Positions 44,103-52,761 of a stretch of DNA of 64,000 bases are shown here, piece by piece. The translations under genes and the position numbers were made by a program. The DNA is from Ruegeria_C sp041537905. GTDB lineage: Bacteria; Pseudomonadota; Alphaproteobacteria; Rhodobacterales; Rhodobacteraceae. Each line of letters opens with the position of its first letter. The stretch's first letter is position 1. The notes beneath the pieces were generated by a model. It made no database searches and had not been told where the DNA came from. It saw only the letters and a list, made by a program, of their open reading frames with translations. The DNA lies in the NCBI RefSeq assembly GCF_041537905.1, contig NZ_JBGRUO010000005.1:124001-188000 (forward strand). Direction: 5' to 3'.

Positions 44103-44785
44103 ATGGGCCTTGCCTCAGTCCAGATTGCAGCGGTCAGGTTGAACAAACCTTGCATGTTTGCGGCCGTCGGTAAACCTTCGCAGACCATCAGGCGTGGGAC
44201 ACCGGCAATTTCCGTGCTCCAGATGCTGGGAGCGCGGTACTCACCGGTCACCAGCCCTGCGGCCAGTTCGGGCAGTAGGTCGCCAGCTCCCTCGTGCTGG
44301 GTCAGAACCAGCGTGGTGGCTGCTTTTCTGACAGGTGCATCGCAGCGGTGTTGTGGTGGTGCCAGATCGTTCAACAACTCTGCCAGCCTGTCTTTGGTCA
44401 TGTCGTCGTCAAGTGCCGAAAGAGCGAGGTCTTCTAGTCTCTCGAAAAGTTCGGTCTCTCGAAAATGGTCAAGAATGACCGAGCCTTCGGCCCAGGCGGG
44501 AGTGACCAGCGTCAGTGGGAACCGCCGTCCGACCCGATCGACCGAGGGCATTAGAACGCCTAACATCTTTTGTGATCCCGCCAGACCCGGGGAAAGGCAA
44601 AACCGCCAGATCGGCGCGGACATATAGAGACCGTCCCACGCAACGCCAGTCGCTCTTTGCGCGTCCAGCATTCCACGCTGAATCCAGTCGTCCCAGACCT
44701 GCACAAACGATGCCCGTACATTCAGACGAAAGAAATCGCCCACCGATGGCATTTTGCCAAACGCGCCGAAACCAGGGTGATCCAT
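44099..44785 (-). CDS. tagF: T6SS-associated protein TagF
   Basis: 228-residue TagF/ImpM-type protein, recognisable from GFGAFGKMPSVGDFFRLN at the start and DGLYMSAPIWRFCLSPGLAG with VGRRFPLTLV. TagF is a post-translational repressor of T6SS assembly that can bind Fha; in some species it is fused to PppA. Here the two are separate but overlapping genes. Its ATG overlaps the tssM stop (TGATG). Confidence 0.88.
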   Translation of the reverse strand: MDHPGFGAFGKMPSVGDFFRLNVRASFVQVWDDWIQRGMLDAQRATGVAWDGLYMSAPIWRFCLSPGLAGSQKMLGVLMPSVDRVGRRFPLTLVTPAWAEGSVILDHFRETELFERLEDLALSALDDDMTKDRLAELLNDLAPPQHRCDAPVRKAATTLVLTQHEGAGDLLPELAAGLVTGEYRAPSIWSTEIAGVPRLMVCEGLPTAANMQGLFNLTAAIWTEARPI

Positions 44786-47700
44786 CAGAACGATTTCGGG
44801 CAGCTGAACTTGCTGAGCGCCGGCAGCGCAAAGGGGTTGAGGACCGAGCCGGATTGCAGCTGGAAGATCGCAATGCGTCCTCCAACGTTGAAGATCACTT
44901 TCTTGCGGTCCGACACGTTGGTGCGGCGCACTTCTGCCGCGTCCAGCAGGCGGAACCAGGCCCAGGGGCCATCGCGGGCCAGCACGCTTTCGATATTGCG
45001 CTTGGTCGGCTCAAAACTGACCCGCGCCAGACCGACCGGGCCGGGCCAACTGATCGCCATCGGGGATGGCAACCCGCCGCGATGGCGGAACTCCAGTGTC
45101 TGACCGTCGATCTCCAGCTTCACGCTCTTGGCCTTGGGGTCCAGCGCCTCGGGCATGATCTGGAACTGGATCTGCGGCTCGGGCCCGTTGGCAAAGAACG
45201 CCTCCTTGATCTCGGCGGCATATTGCATCTGTTGCAGCACGGCCGGGCTGATACCCAGATCGGTCTGGTTCACGCCAGTTTTCCATGACCAGGGCCGCGT
45301 GCGCATATCCACATGTTTGGCCAGGGTCTGGGTAAAGAAGCTGTCGATCAACCCGCTGGGGCCGAACAGCTTGGCAAAATCGCCCATCGCCACATCAGCG
45401 CGTGACCGGCGGCTGAACGGATAGCGGTTATCCAGCACCTGAGTACAGAAGGGCAGCACATCGGCCTGCCAGCGCGCATTGATCGAGGCACGGGTACTGT
45501 CGCTGGTGATGCCGCTCGACCCGGTGATGACCTGCGTGGCCCAGCGTTCCATCGGTCCGTCGACACGGCCGGCTTCTTGCTGGAACCGTTGCAGCGCCGC
45601 GCCGGTTTCTCCGCCTGACACGCCGCTGAACGACATCTTGTTCAGCTCTTGATAGACCTCGGTCAGGCTGCCCATCAACTGATCAAGCTGCGAGGGCTGG
45701 CCCTCGGGCTTCGCAGTCAGGTTGTGCAGCCATTCGAACCGGTCTTGCACATAGGTGCCCGGTGGCGCAGGCGGTGGGCCACCCTGAGCGGACGCGGATT
45801 TTGCCAGCGCTTCCAACAGGATACGGGTCTGCACAGAGGTGTTGGCCTGCAATTCGATCCCTGCGACCGTGCCCAGCCCTTCGCTGACCTCGGAATTGCC
45901 CAGAACCGAGCGATCCTCGGCCAGTTTGGTCTCGTCAGAGATGGCGTTCAGGATGTTGACGATGGGCGAGGTCGGCCCCGAGAGAACGTTAGTCACCTCG
46001 ACCGCATGGCTGAGGCTTTCCATCGGGATGATATCGACATCGCCCAGCACCTGATCGTAGCGCGCGATATAGTCGTTGTAGTAGAGATCCAGCACATCGC
46101 GGCTGAGCGCCGCTAGCGCCTGTTCGGTCTGCTCGGCCTCGCCGCGCGGGCCCAGCACCCAGCTTTCGCCCTGCACGCGCCGGGCGACGCCCAATGCCTC
46201 GCCAAGGAAGACGTTGTTGAAGCCGTCATAGGTGAAAATGCCCTCGATTCCGTCATTCAGCGGCCGCCCAGAAGAGCGGACCAGAACCCGGCTGACCGCT
46301 GGGCCTCCGGCATCGGTGATACGCCATTGCGGTAAGGCCTGCGCGGCCTGGCTGGCGATGATGCCGTTATAGACCCGCTGGGCCAGCGGCATTTCCGACA
46401 GGATGCCCTGTACCTGCTCGACCAGCGGGCCGTTCAGGGCAATTTCCTGCATTGGCTGGGTCAACAGCGCGTCGAGATGGTCGTTCAGGTCCTGCCGGAA
46501 CTCTGCCCTGCCGCCATCGGGGAAGGACACGGACCAGTCGAGATTCATCCACTGCTTGACCAGATCCTGGTTCATCGGCCCTTGCAGGCCCAGCATCAGA
46601 TAGACCTTGAGCGCTTCATAAAGCACATCGGCGTTGTTTATATTGGCGGCCATCTGCTCTTCCAGCCGCAGCAGCAGGCGCGGCAGAAAGCGCTGGTTCA
46701 ATGCAGCGCGATAGGTTTGCGAGGCTTGCGTGCCGATCACTTCGCCCTGATAGAGGCCATAGGTCAGTTTCGGGTCCGGGCTGGGGTCGGACAGCACCGG
46801 GTTGGCGGGCATGTCACGCAGGTTATTGAGCGCATCGACCACCGGCACGAGATCGGTGTCGCCCACCGGGCTGGGTGGCAGGGTCGCGGCGGCGGCCTGA
46901 TAGGCGCTGACATGATCCTGCGCATCAGCGATCAGCTCGGAATTGCCCAGGAAGGACCGCACCAGCAGCCCTCCAATGCCAAGCGCGGCGATGATCGTCG
47001 CGGCAATCGACACCCATTTGGTGATCTTATAGCGCTTTTCGACCTTGTCATCGGCGCTGACCAGACCCGCCTCTCGAAAGATCACCTGATCAAACAGCCG
47101 GGTCAGGAAATAGGACCGCCCCGTACCGGTGCCCGACCCGATGGCTTGCCGTCCGATCCCGAAGGTGCGTGCCATGCCCAGCATCAGCCGGTCGATCGGG
47201 GTGCCTTCCTGCGTGCCCGAGGTGAAATAGACCCCGCGCAGCATCTGGCGATGCTGGTACCGATTGTCGTTGAACACCTCTGACAGAAATTCGCGCGCGG
47301 TCTTGCGCACGCTGGCCACCTGCACCGGGAAGCCCGCGATCAGCGCGCGACGCTGTGGGTCGGTCTCGGTCTGCATCCGCTCCAGCGCCTGAGAGTTCAG
47401 CCGCGCCAGAATGCCGGCAAATTCCTCGTCAAATGCGGCTACGGGGCTGGCGTCGCCGCGTGTCTTGTCCAGCGGCAGGGTAAAGCCCCAGACCTGTTCG
47501 CGGTCTTCCTTGCCCAGATTGTCGTGAAACTCGGCAAATCCGGCGATCAGATCGGCCTTGGTGAAAAGCACATAGATCGGGAACCGTACGCCCAGCTTTT
47601 CGCGCAGCTCTTCCAGACGGCGACGGATCGCCTTGGCGTTTTCTTTCTGGGTGATCTCATCCTGAAGCGACAAATCAGACAGGGAAATGGCGATCATCGC

Positions 47701-48354
47701 ACCATTGATCGGTTGGCGCTTGCGGTATTTCTTGAGCAGACCCAGAAACCCGATCCAGGCCGCGTTATCGGTTTCGGCGTCGCTTTCCTGTGTGGTATAG
47801 CGGCCCGCCGTATCGATCAGCACCGCGTTTTCGGTGAACCACCAGTCACAGTTACGCGTGCCGCCGACACCGCCGATGGCGGTCTTACCCATCTCTCCGG
47901 CCAGCGGGAATTGCAGGCCGGAATTGACGATGGCGGTGGTCTTACCCGCACCGGGCGGCCCTATCATCACATACCAGGGCAGTTCGTTGAGGTGCTTGCG
48001 CCCGTTCTTGGATTTGCGCAAAGCGGCCATTGCCTGTTTCAGCTTGCCGCGCAGCTCGTCCAGCTCGCTGCCCAGCATGTCGGGTTCGTCGGCCACCGCA
48101 TCGGTGATCTCTTCTTCCAGCTTCTTGTCACGCCGGCGGCGGATGAAGAAGATGATCATCGCGATCACGAAGAAGAAGCCGAAGATTGCCCCTCCCCAGA
48201 TCAGACGCGACCAGAGCGAATCCAGCGGACGCCACTCTTCGCTGCCGATCATTGGGCCGAAATAATAGAGCGCCCCGGCCAGAACGGCCGCGGTGAAGAA
48301 CAGAACGAAATAGATCGAGCGGAACAGGGGGAACAGGTATCTGCGGATGAACAT
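44785..48354 (-). CDS. tssM: T6SS membrane complex protein TssM (IcmF)
   Basis: 1189-residue inner-membrane core protein. Two N-terminal transmembrane helices (about 9-31 and 50-71) and a third near residue 435-455 flank a cytoplasmic ATPase-like domain with an intact Walker A GPPGAGKTT (132-140). The rest is the periplasmic IcmF-related and DUF1215-type region that contacts TssJ. The length is normal. The C-terminus ends in CPKSF. It is coupled to tssL (TGATG) and tagF. With TssL and TssJ it forms the trans-envelope complex; no TssJ lipoprotein gene is in the window. Confidence 0.93.
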   Translation of the reverse strand: MFIRRYLFPLFRSIYFVLFFTAAVLAGALYYFGPMIGSEEWRPLDSLWSRLIWGGAIFGFFFVIAMIIFFIRRRRDKKLEEEITDAVADEPDMLGSELDELRGKLKQAMAALRKSKNGRKHLNELPWYVMIGPPGAGKTTAIVNSGLQFPLAGEMGKTAIGGVGGTRNCDWWFTENAVLIDTAGRYTTQESDAETDNAAWIGFLGLLKKYRKRQPINGAMIAISLSDLSLQDEITQKENAKAIRRRLEELREKLGVRFPIYVLFTKADLIAGFAEFHDNLGKEDREQVWGFTLPLDKTRGDASPVAAFDEEFAGILARLNSQALERMQTETDPQRRALIAGFPVQVASVRKTAREFLSEVFNDNRYQHRQMLRGVYFTSGTQEGTPIDRLMLGMARTFGIGRQAIGSGTGTGRSYFLTRLFDQVIFREAGLVSADDKVEKRYKITKWVSIAATIIAALGIGGLLVRSFLGNSELIADAQDHVSAYQAAAATLPPSPVGDTDLVPVVDALNNLRDMPANPVLSDPSPDPKLTYGLYQGEVIGTQASQTYRAALNQRFLPRLLLRLEEQMAANINNADVLYEALKVYLMLGLQGPMNQDLVKQWMNLDWSVSFPDGGRAEFRQDLNDHLDALLTQPMQEIALNGPLVEQVQGILSEMPLAQRVYNGIIASQAAQALPQWRITDAGGPAVSRVLVRSSGRPLNDGIEGIFTYDGFNNVFLGEALGVARRVQGESWVLGPRGEAEQTEQALAALSRDVLDLYYNDYIARYDQVLGDVDIIPMESLSHAVEVTNVLSGPTSPIVNILNAISDETKLAEDRSVLGNSEVSEGLGTVAGIELQANTSVQTRILLEALAKSASAQGGPPPAPPGTYVQDRFEWLHNLTAKPEGQPSQLDQLMGSLTEVYQELNKMSFSGVSGGETGAALQRFQQEAGRVDGPMERWATQVITGSSGITSDSTRASINARWQADVLPFCTQVLDNRYPFSRRSRADVAMGDFAKLFGPSGLIDSFFTQTLAKHVDMRTRPWSWKTGVNQTDLGISPAVLQQMQYAAEIKEAFFANGPEPQIQFQIMPEALDPKAKSVKLEIDGQTLEFRHRGGLPSPMAISWPGPVGLARVSFEPTKRNIESVLARDGPWAWFRLLDAAEVRRTNVSDRKKVIFNVGGRIAIFQLQSGSVLNPFALPALSKFSCPKSF

Positions 48355-49889
48355 CAGGTCTCCTCCTGCACCAGCAGGACTTCGATGCGCCGGTTGGCGG
48401 CGCGGCCTTCTCGGGTCGCGTTATCGGCGATGGGGTCGTTATCGGCACGGCCCTCAGCGCTGAGCCGGGCGGGATCGCTGAGCGAATCCGCCATCTGGTT
48501 CATCACTGATTTCGCCCGCGCCAGCGACAGGGCCAGATTGGACGGAAAGCGTGAGGTGCGGATAGGGACATTGTCGGAATGGCCTGCAACGATCACCTTG
48601 CCGGGCTCATCGTTCAGCGCAACGGCGACGCGGCGCACCGGATCCTCATACTTGTCCTGCAACGTGTCGGAGCCAGAGCCGAACATGCCCGACCCCTTGA
48701 TGCGGATGATCAGCGTATTGCCTTTCTGGAACACCTCGACCAGCCCCTCGTCGATCTCGGGCTGCAGGAATTCCACCACCTTTTCGACCTGCGGCTGTTC
48801 TTGCACCGGTTGCGGTGGAGGCGGAGGTGCGCGGCGCTGCAATTCGGCGACCGGACCGGCATCAATCACCGAAAGCTGGCCAACGAGGTTCTCGGTCCGG
48901 TTCGACAGCGCATAAGACAATCCGGAGAATTCCATGATCAGCAGCAGCACCGTAACCGCAACGGCGATCCAGACCGGCCGCCACATGCTGAGCGCGCGAT
49001 AGGGCTTGTCGACGCCTTCCCAATGGGGCGAGAGGTCACGCTCCATCGGGCCGCGTTGTGCCCGGATGATCCGGGCCAAGCCCTGTCGGATCTGCATATG
49101 CTTGTCGCTGCCGCCCTGTTCGACCCGCAATCGCCCCTCGAACCCGAGTGACAGGCACATATAGACAAATTCCAGCAGTTCGATGTTGTTGGCGGGGTCT
49201 TTCTCCAACCGGGCGAGCAGGTCATAGAACCGGTCGCCGCCAACGGTTTCACGGTGGAAGGTGCCCACCAGAGATTGCGTGGCCCAGACCGATTGCTCGC
49301 CCCAGGGCGTGTTCAAGACCACGTCGTCCAGCGTGGCACAGAGCGCATAGCGGGCGATCTTGACCGTCTGGGCCGGGATGCCTGCCTGCAGAGCGGTGTT
49401 TTCAAAGGCGCGGATTTCGGACACCACGCTGTCGCGCAGCTTGTCCGGGTCCATGTGCTGGGCTCGATTACGGATGCGGCTGACCAGCGAGAAAAGCGGT
49501 GTCGCACAGGCGCTGAGCCGGTTCATGCCGGTCATCACCACGGCTTCGGTCTCGGGCGCGGGCTGGCTTTGCGGGGCGTGCGGTTGCGGTGCGGGTGGCA
49601 CACCATATGCCTCAGTGCCGGGCGCTTGTTGCGCGGGCTGCTGTGGCGGATAGGGCTGCGCGGGCGGCACGCCATAGGCCGGTTGTTGCGGCGGGTATCC
49701 CGGATGTTGCGGCGGATAGCCGGGTTGACCCTGTGGCGGATAGGGCTGTTGCGGCGGGGCCATGTTGGGATCGGGATAGCCCGGCGCGGGCGGCTGCTGC
49801 TGAGGCGCAGAGCGCCGTCCGCCGGGATTCGGGCGGATCACCGTCTTGTCCGTATCATCCGGTTCGGCAAACGGGTCCTTGTCAGACAT
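48354..49889 (-). CDS. tssL: T6SS membrane complex protein TssL (DotU-OmpA)
   Basis: 511 residues. The N-terminus carries DDTDKTVIRPNPGGR (T16 within TVIRP), then a low-complexity Pro/Gln/Tyr stretch (about 30-115). A DotU domain follows (about 120-320, LDDVVLNTPWGEQSVWA, FVYMCLSLGFEG), then one transmembrane helix near residue 330-350 and a C-terminal OmpA domain (VIVAGHSDNVPIRTSRFPSNLALSLARAK). In Agrobacterium TssL a threonine in a similar N-terminal motif is phosphorylated by PpkA and recruits Fha. The ATG at 49889 is preferred; an upstream in-frame start at 49925 adds 12 residues without homology. Confidence 0.9.
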   Translation of the reverse strand: MSDKDPFAEPDDTDKTVIRPNPGGRRSAPQQQPPAPGYPDPNMAPPQQPYPPQGQPGYPPQHPGYPPQQPAYGVPPAQPYPPQQPAQQAPGTEAYGVPPAPQPHAPQSQPAPETEAVVMTGMNRLSACATPLFSLVSRIRNRAQHMDPDKLRDSVVSEIRAFENTALQAGIPAQTVKIARYALCATLDDVVLNTPWGEQSVWATQSLVGTFHRETVGGDRFYDLLARLEKDPANNIELLEFVYMCLSLGFEGRLRVEQGGSDKHMQIRQGLARIIRAQRGPMERDLSPHWEGVDKPYRALSMWRPVWIAVAVTVLLLIMEFSGLSYALSNRTENLVGQLSVIDAGPVAELQRRAPPPPPQPVQEQPQVEKVVEFLQPEIDEGLVEVFQKGNTLIIRIKGSGMFGSGSDTLQDKYEDPVRRVAVALNDEPGKVIVAGHSDNVPIRTSRFPSNLALSLARAKSVMNQMADSLSDPARLSAEGRADNDPIADNATREGRAANRRIEVLLVQEET

Positions 49890-49994
49890 GGGGCTACTAC
49901 CTGCGTTCTTCTTTGGCCTGCGCAAACACTGTGGCGCAGCGGGCCGGTGGTATCAATTCGTTTCAGGGTCTTTTAATGTACCTTTTCGCACAAC

Positions 49995-51008
49995 TCAGCC
50001 GTGCAGATCGTCCAAAATCGCCGCTATGTCGGTTCGGCGGCGCAACGAGGCCCCGATTGCAGTGCGCCATTTGGGTCCGTTGGCCCTCGCCACATCATAG
50101 GCTGTGGCCAGTTCATAGGGCCGGGCCTCGGCCAGAACCCGGATCAGCGCGGCGGCCTGATACAGGTCCTTGTCAGACTTGGCGCGATGGGTGCCTGTGC
50201 GCGCCGAGGCGACGATCAGCTTGTGCACTGCATAGCGTTCCGGAGCGGGAATGCGCACCAGAACCCCTTCGCGATAGAGCAGCACCGCAGTTATGGGATC
50301 AGCCAGCAGGTAATCGAGATAAGGCAGCGCCTGCGCCCAGACGCCCAGACCGTCGTGATGCACCACCGCTTCGCCGCCGCGCCGCTTGGGCGTCAGGATA
50401 TCCAGCACCACGCCATCACCGGTTTCCCAGCGCACCGGGTGCGGCTCCATCGGACCAGCGACGGGGCGTAGGCCGATCACGTCCAGCGCCCGGGTCAGGC
50501 TAGCGGTCTCATCCGCCAATACCCGCACCGCTTTTGTGGCGGCGATATCCACATCCTCGGTCAAGGCCAGCGCATCCTCCAGCCGCACACCAAGTTCCAG
50601 CGCATAAAGCCCAAACGCGTGGGTACCCGCCAACACGCCGCCTTGTGCAAAAAAACCGGCCCGATCCAGCGCGTTGATCAGCTTGCCGGTCCCCGCCGTT
50701 GGCACCGGCATCTGCGCCGCCCGCAATTGCGCCACCAGCGCGCCCGCATCGCGGTTCCAATCCTGCGCCTTGTCGTTTTCGAGCTTCAGCCGTTCGGCCT
50801 GTGCACGTATTTCTGCGGTATCCGGGCCGATGCGGTGCTCGACAACCCCCTGCCCGACCCGCTGTCGTGCGACCCAATAGGCCCCGCCCTTGTTTGACAC
50901 CCGCAGGATGCTGCCCTGCACGTCAGGCCGGGGCCGTCGCAAATGCCGGTCAAGCAGATCGCGATAGGTGGTCTGCACCGCCAGAGGATAAGAGTCGGCC
51001 ACCGCCAC
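49995..51008 (-). CDS. GSU2403-family nucleotidyltransferase-fold protein
   Basis: 337 residues. An N-terminal helical part (about 10-100) precedes a nucleotidyltransferase-like domain (GTHAFGLYALELGVRLEDALALTEDVDIA, with the TEDVDI segment in the place of the metal-binding aspartates) and a C-terminal helical region. This is the GSU2403/NTP_transf_8 family, of unknown function, related in fold to AbiEii-type nucleotidyltransferases. The GTG at 51008 has AGG seven bases upstream. The gene is preceded by a 31-base inverted repeat and has no obvious antitoxin partner. It separates the T6SS genes from the inositol locus. Confidence 0.75.
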   Translation of the reverse strand: MAVADSYPLAVQTTYRDLLDRHLRRPRPDVQGSILRVSNKGGAYWVARQRVGQGVVEHRIGPDTAEIRAQAERLKLENDKAQDWNRDAGALVAQLRAAQMPVPTAGTGKLINALDRAGFFAQGGVLAGTHAFGLYALELGVRLEDALALTEDVDIAATKAVRVLADETASLTRALDVIGLRPVAGPMEPHPVRWETGDGVVLDILTPKRRGGEAVVHHDGLGVWAQALPYLDYLLADPITAVLLYREGVLVRIPAPERYAVHKLIVASARTGTHRAKSDKDLYQAAALIRVLAEARPYELATAYDVARANGPKWRTAIGASLRRRTDIAAILDDLHG

Positions 51009-51014
51009 CTCGCT

Positions 51015-51045
51015 TACCTACACAGTAATTATTTTTGTGTAGGTA
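51015..51045 (-). promoter_or_regulatory. inverted repeat in the GSU2403-type gene leader
   Basis: TACCTACACA (51015-51024) and TGTGTAGGTA (51036-51045) are perfect 10-bp inverted repeats with an 11-base AT-rich spacer, so half-site centres are 21 bp (two helical turns) apart. The proximal arm contains the AGG of the ribosome binding site. It could be an operator or an RNA hairpin that controls translation of the downstream gene. Confidence 0.45.
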
Positions 51046-51079
51046 GCAGATAGGATCATCCGGTGAAAGGAAAAAGCGC

Positions 51080-51916
51080 CTATTGCTGCGCACCGCTAAA
51101 GGCCCGCAGGACAGTCCGGGTCGTGTCCACCAGCGGGTCGTGGGTCTCAGACAGAATCTGCACCCGGTCGAAACGATCCGGGTCGCGGTTTACCGCGTCG
51201 CGCAGGGCTGCACCGAAAGCCATCCGCAGCTCGGTGCCGATGTTGAACTTGCAGATATTCGAGTTTCGCGCCAGCGATCGGCGCTGCGCTTCGGGCACGC
51301 CCGAGCCGCCATGGATGACCAGCGGTACATCCGTCGCCGCTTCGATGGCACGGATGCGCTCCTCGTCCAGCCCGGCGGAGCTTTCCTGTTGCAGGTGCAC
51401 ATTCCCGACCGAGATCGCCATGGCGTCCACCCCGGTCTCGCGCGCAAACTGCGCGGCCTCGTCGGGGTCGGTTCCTGCCGAGGATTCACCGCCGGAATAG
51501 CCGACGAACCCAATCTCGCCTTCACAGGAAATACCCGCCGCATGGGCCATTTCCGCAATTTTAGCAGTTTCGTCGATATTCTGCGCCAAGGGCTTGCGCG
51601 AGGCGTCGAACATCAGCGAGGTGAACCCGTTGTCGAGCGCTTCGCGGCATTCTTCCAGCGTGTAGCCATGATCGAGATGGGCCACCACGGGCACCGACGC
51701 GCCTTCGGCCAGATGCCGGAACATCTTGCCCAGCACAGGAAGCGGCGTATGGGCGCGGCAGCTTGGACCGGCCTGCAGGATCACCGGCACACCTTCAGCC
51801 TCGGCCGCAGCCACATAAGCGCGCATGTCCTCCCAACCGAGCGTGACCAACCCGCCGACTGCATAGCCCTGCCGCAACGCGGGTTGCAGCACATCTGCAA
51901 GCGTCGCAAGCGTCAT
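51080..51916 (-). CDS. iolJ: class II fructose-bisphosphate-aldolase-family protein (IolJ-like)
   Basis: 278-residue zinc-dependent class II aldolase of the FbaA/GatY/KbaY family. Metal-site motifs are VVAHLDHGYTLEECREAL, EGEIGFVGYSGGES, AISVGN and LVIHGGSGVPE. In the iol context the expected substrate is 2-deoxy-5-keto-gluconate-6-phosphate, split into dihydroxyacetone phosphate and malonate semialdehyde. It ends the iolD-C-B-J operon and overlaps iolB by four bases. A tagatose- or fructose-bisphosphate activity cannot be excluded from sequence alone. Confidence 0.82.
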   Translation of the reverse strand: MTLATLADVLQPALRQGYAVGGLVTLGWEDMRAYVAAAEAEGVPVILQAGPSCRAHTPLPVLGKMFRHLAEGASVPVVAHLDHGYTLEECREALDNGFTSLMFDASRKPLAQNIDETAKIAEMAHAAGISCEGEIGFVGYSGGESSAGTDPDEAAQFARETGVDAMAISVGNVHLQQESSAGLDEERIRAIEAATDVPLVIHGGSGVPEAQRRSLARNSNICKFNIGTELRMAFGAALRDAVNRDPDRFDRVQILSETHDPLVDTTRTVLRAFSGAQQ

Positions 51917-52749
51917 TTGAACTTTGCCACCATGTCCTTGATGCCTGGAATGGTTTCGACCTGATAGGCATGGGTGGGCTGAAAGAACTGCACCAGCGAG
52001 CGCTGGGTCAGACCGCCGAGAATGGTGAAATAATACATCTCGTAACCCGGCAACACCGCACAGGGATGATAGCCCTTGTCGATGCAGATCGTGGAGCCGT
52101 CGACAATGTGATAGGCGTCACCCGCCTTGCCTTCCTCGCGCTGCAGCATTTGCAGACCCGAGCCCCAGTTCGGTTTGAATCGGAAATTGTATGTCTCATC
52201 ATGGCGTGTCTCATCGGGCAGGCGGTTGGTGTCGTGCTTGTGCGAGGGGAAACCCGACCAGCCGCCCTGCCCCACGGTGAACAGCTCAGAAACCAGCAGA
52301 CGCCCGACCTTGTCGGCCTGTTTCTGGCCCAGGATATGCTTGATCTTGCGATGGGTCTTGGTGTCGTCGCTGCCATATTGCACGAGGTCGGGTTCGCGCA
52401 CATCGAAAGGTTCCAGCACCTTGTCGTATTTCGCGCCTGCGATGAAGGTTTCGGTCTCGTCCGAGACGCACACGATCCGCGCCTTGGCGCCTGACGGCAC
52501 ATAGACCCCTTCCGGCTCGCCATCCCAGACATCCTCGCCGCGATTGCCAAGGGCCGCGAAAGACACCCCCTCGATCTCGACATCAACGCTGCCGGTGGCA
52601 GGCACGATGCAGGTCTCGTATCCCGGCACCTGGTATTCGAACGCCTCACCCTTCTTGAGCTTGACGATGTTGAAGTAGTTGAGCGGTACCAGCCCATCAT
52701 CGACATCGACGATAGGTTTATTCTGGTTGTCAAAGGGAGCGATATGCAT
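51913..52749 (-). CDS. iolB: 5-deoxy-glucuronate isomerase
   Basis: 278-residue cupin-fold IolB that converts 5-deoxyglucuronate to 2-deoxy-5-keto-gluconate. Metal-binding residues appear in FPSHKHDTN and in the following RHDETYNFRFKPNWGSGLQML segment, and GYHPCAVLPGYEMYYFTIL is conserved in the family. It is thirteen bases after iolC. Confidence 0.92.
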   Translation of the reverse strand: MHIAPFDNQNKPIVDVDDGLVPLNYFNIVKLKKGEAFEYQVPGYETCIVPATGSVDVEIEGVSFAALGNRGEDVWDGEPEGVYVPSGAKARIVCVSDETETFIAGAKYDKVLEPFDVREPDLVQYGSDDTKTHRKIKHILGQKQADKVGRLLVSELFTVGQGGWSGFPSHKHDTNRLPDETRHDETYNFRFKPNWGSGLQMLQREEGKAGDAYHIVDGSTICIDKGYHPCAVLPGYEMYYFTILGGLTQRSLVQFFQPTHAYQVETIPGIKDMVAKFK

Positions 52750-52761
52750 GTCTTGATCCTC

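Noticed and set aside
49560..49800. Repetitive GGCGGATA-like DNA in the 5' part of tssL
   Set aside because: It encodes the Pro/Gln/Tyr low-complexity linker of TssL and is imperfect, so not a CRISPR, VNTR or mobile repeat.
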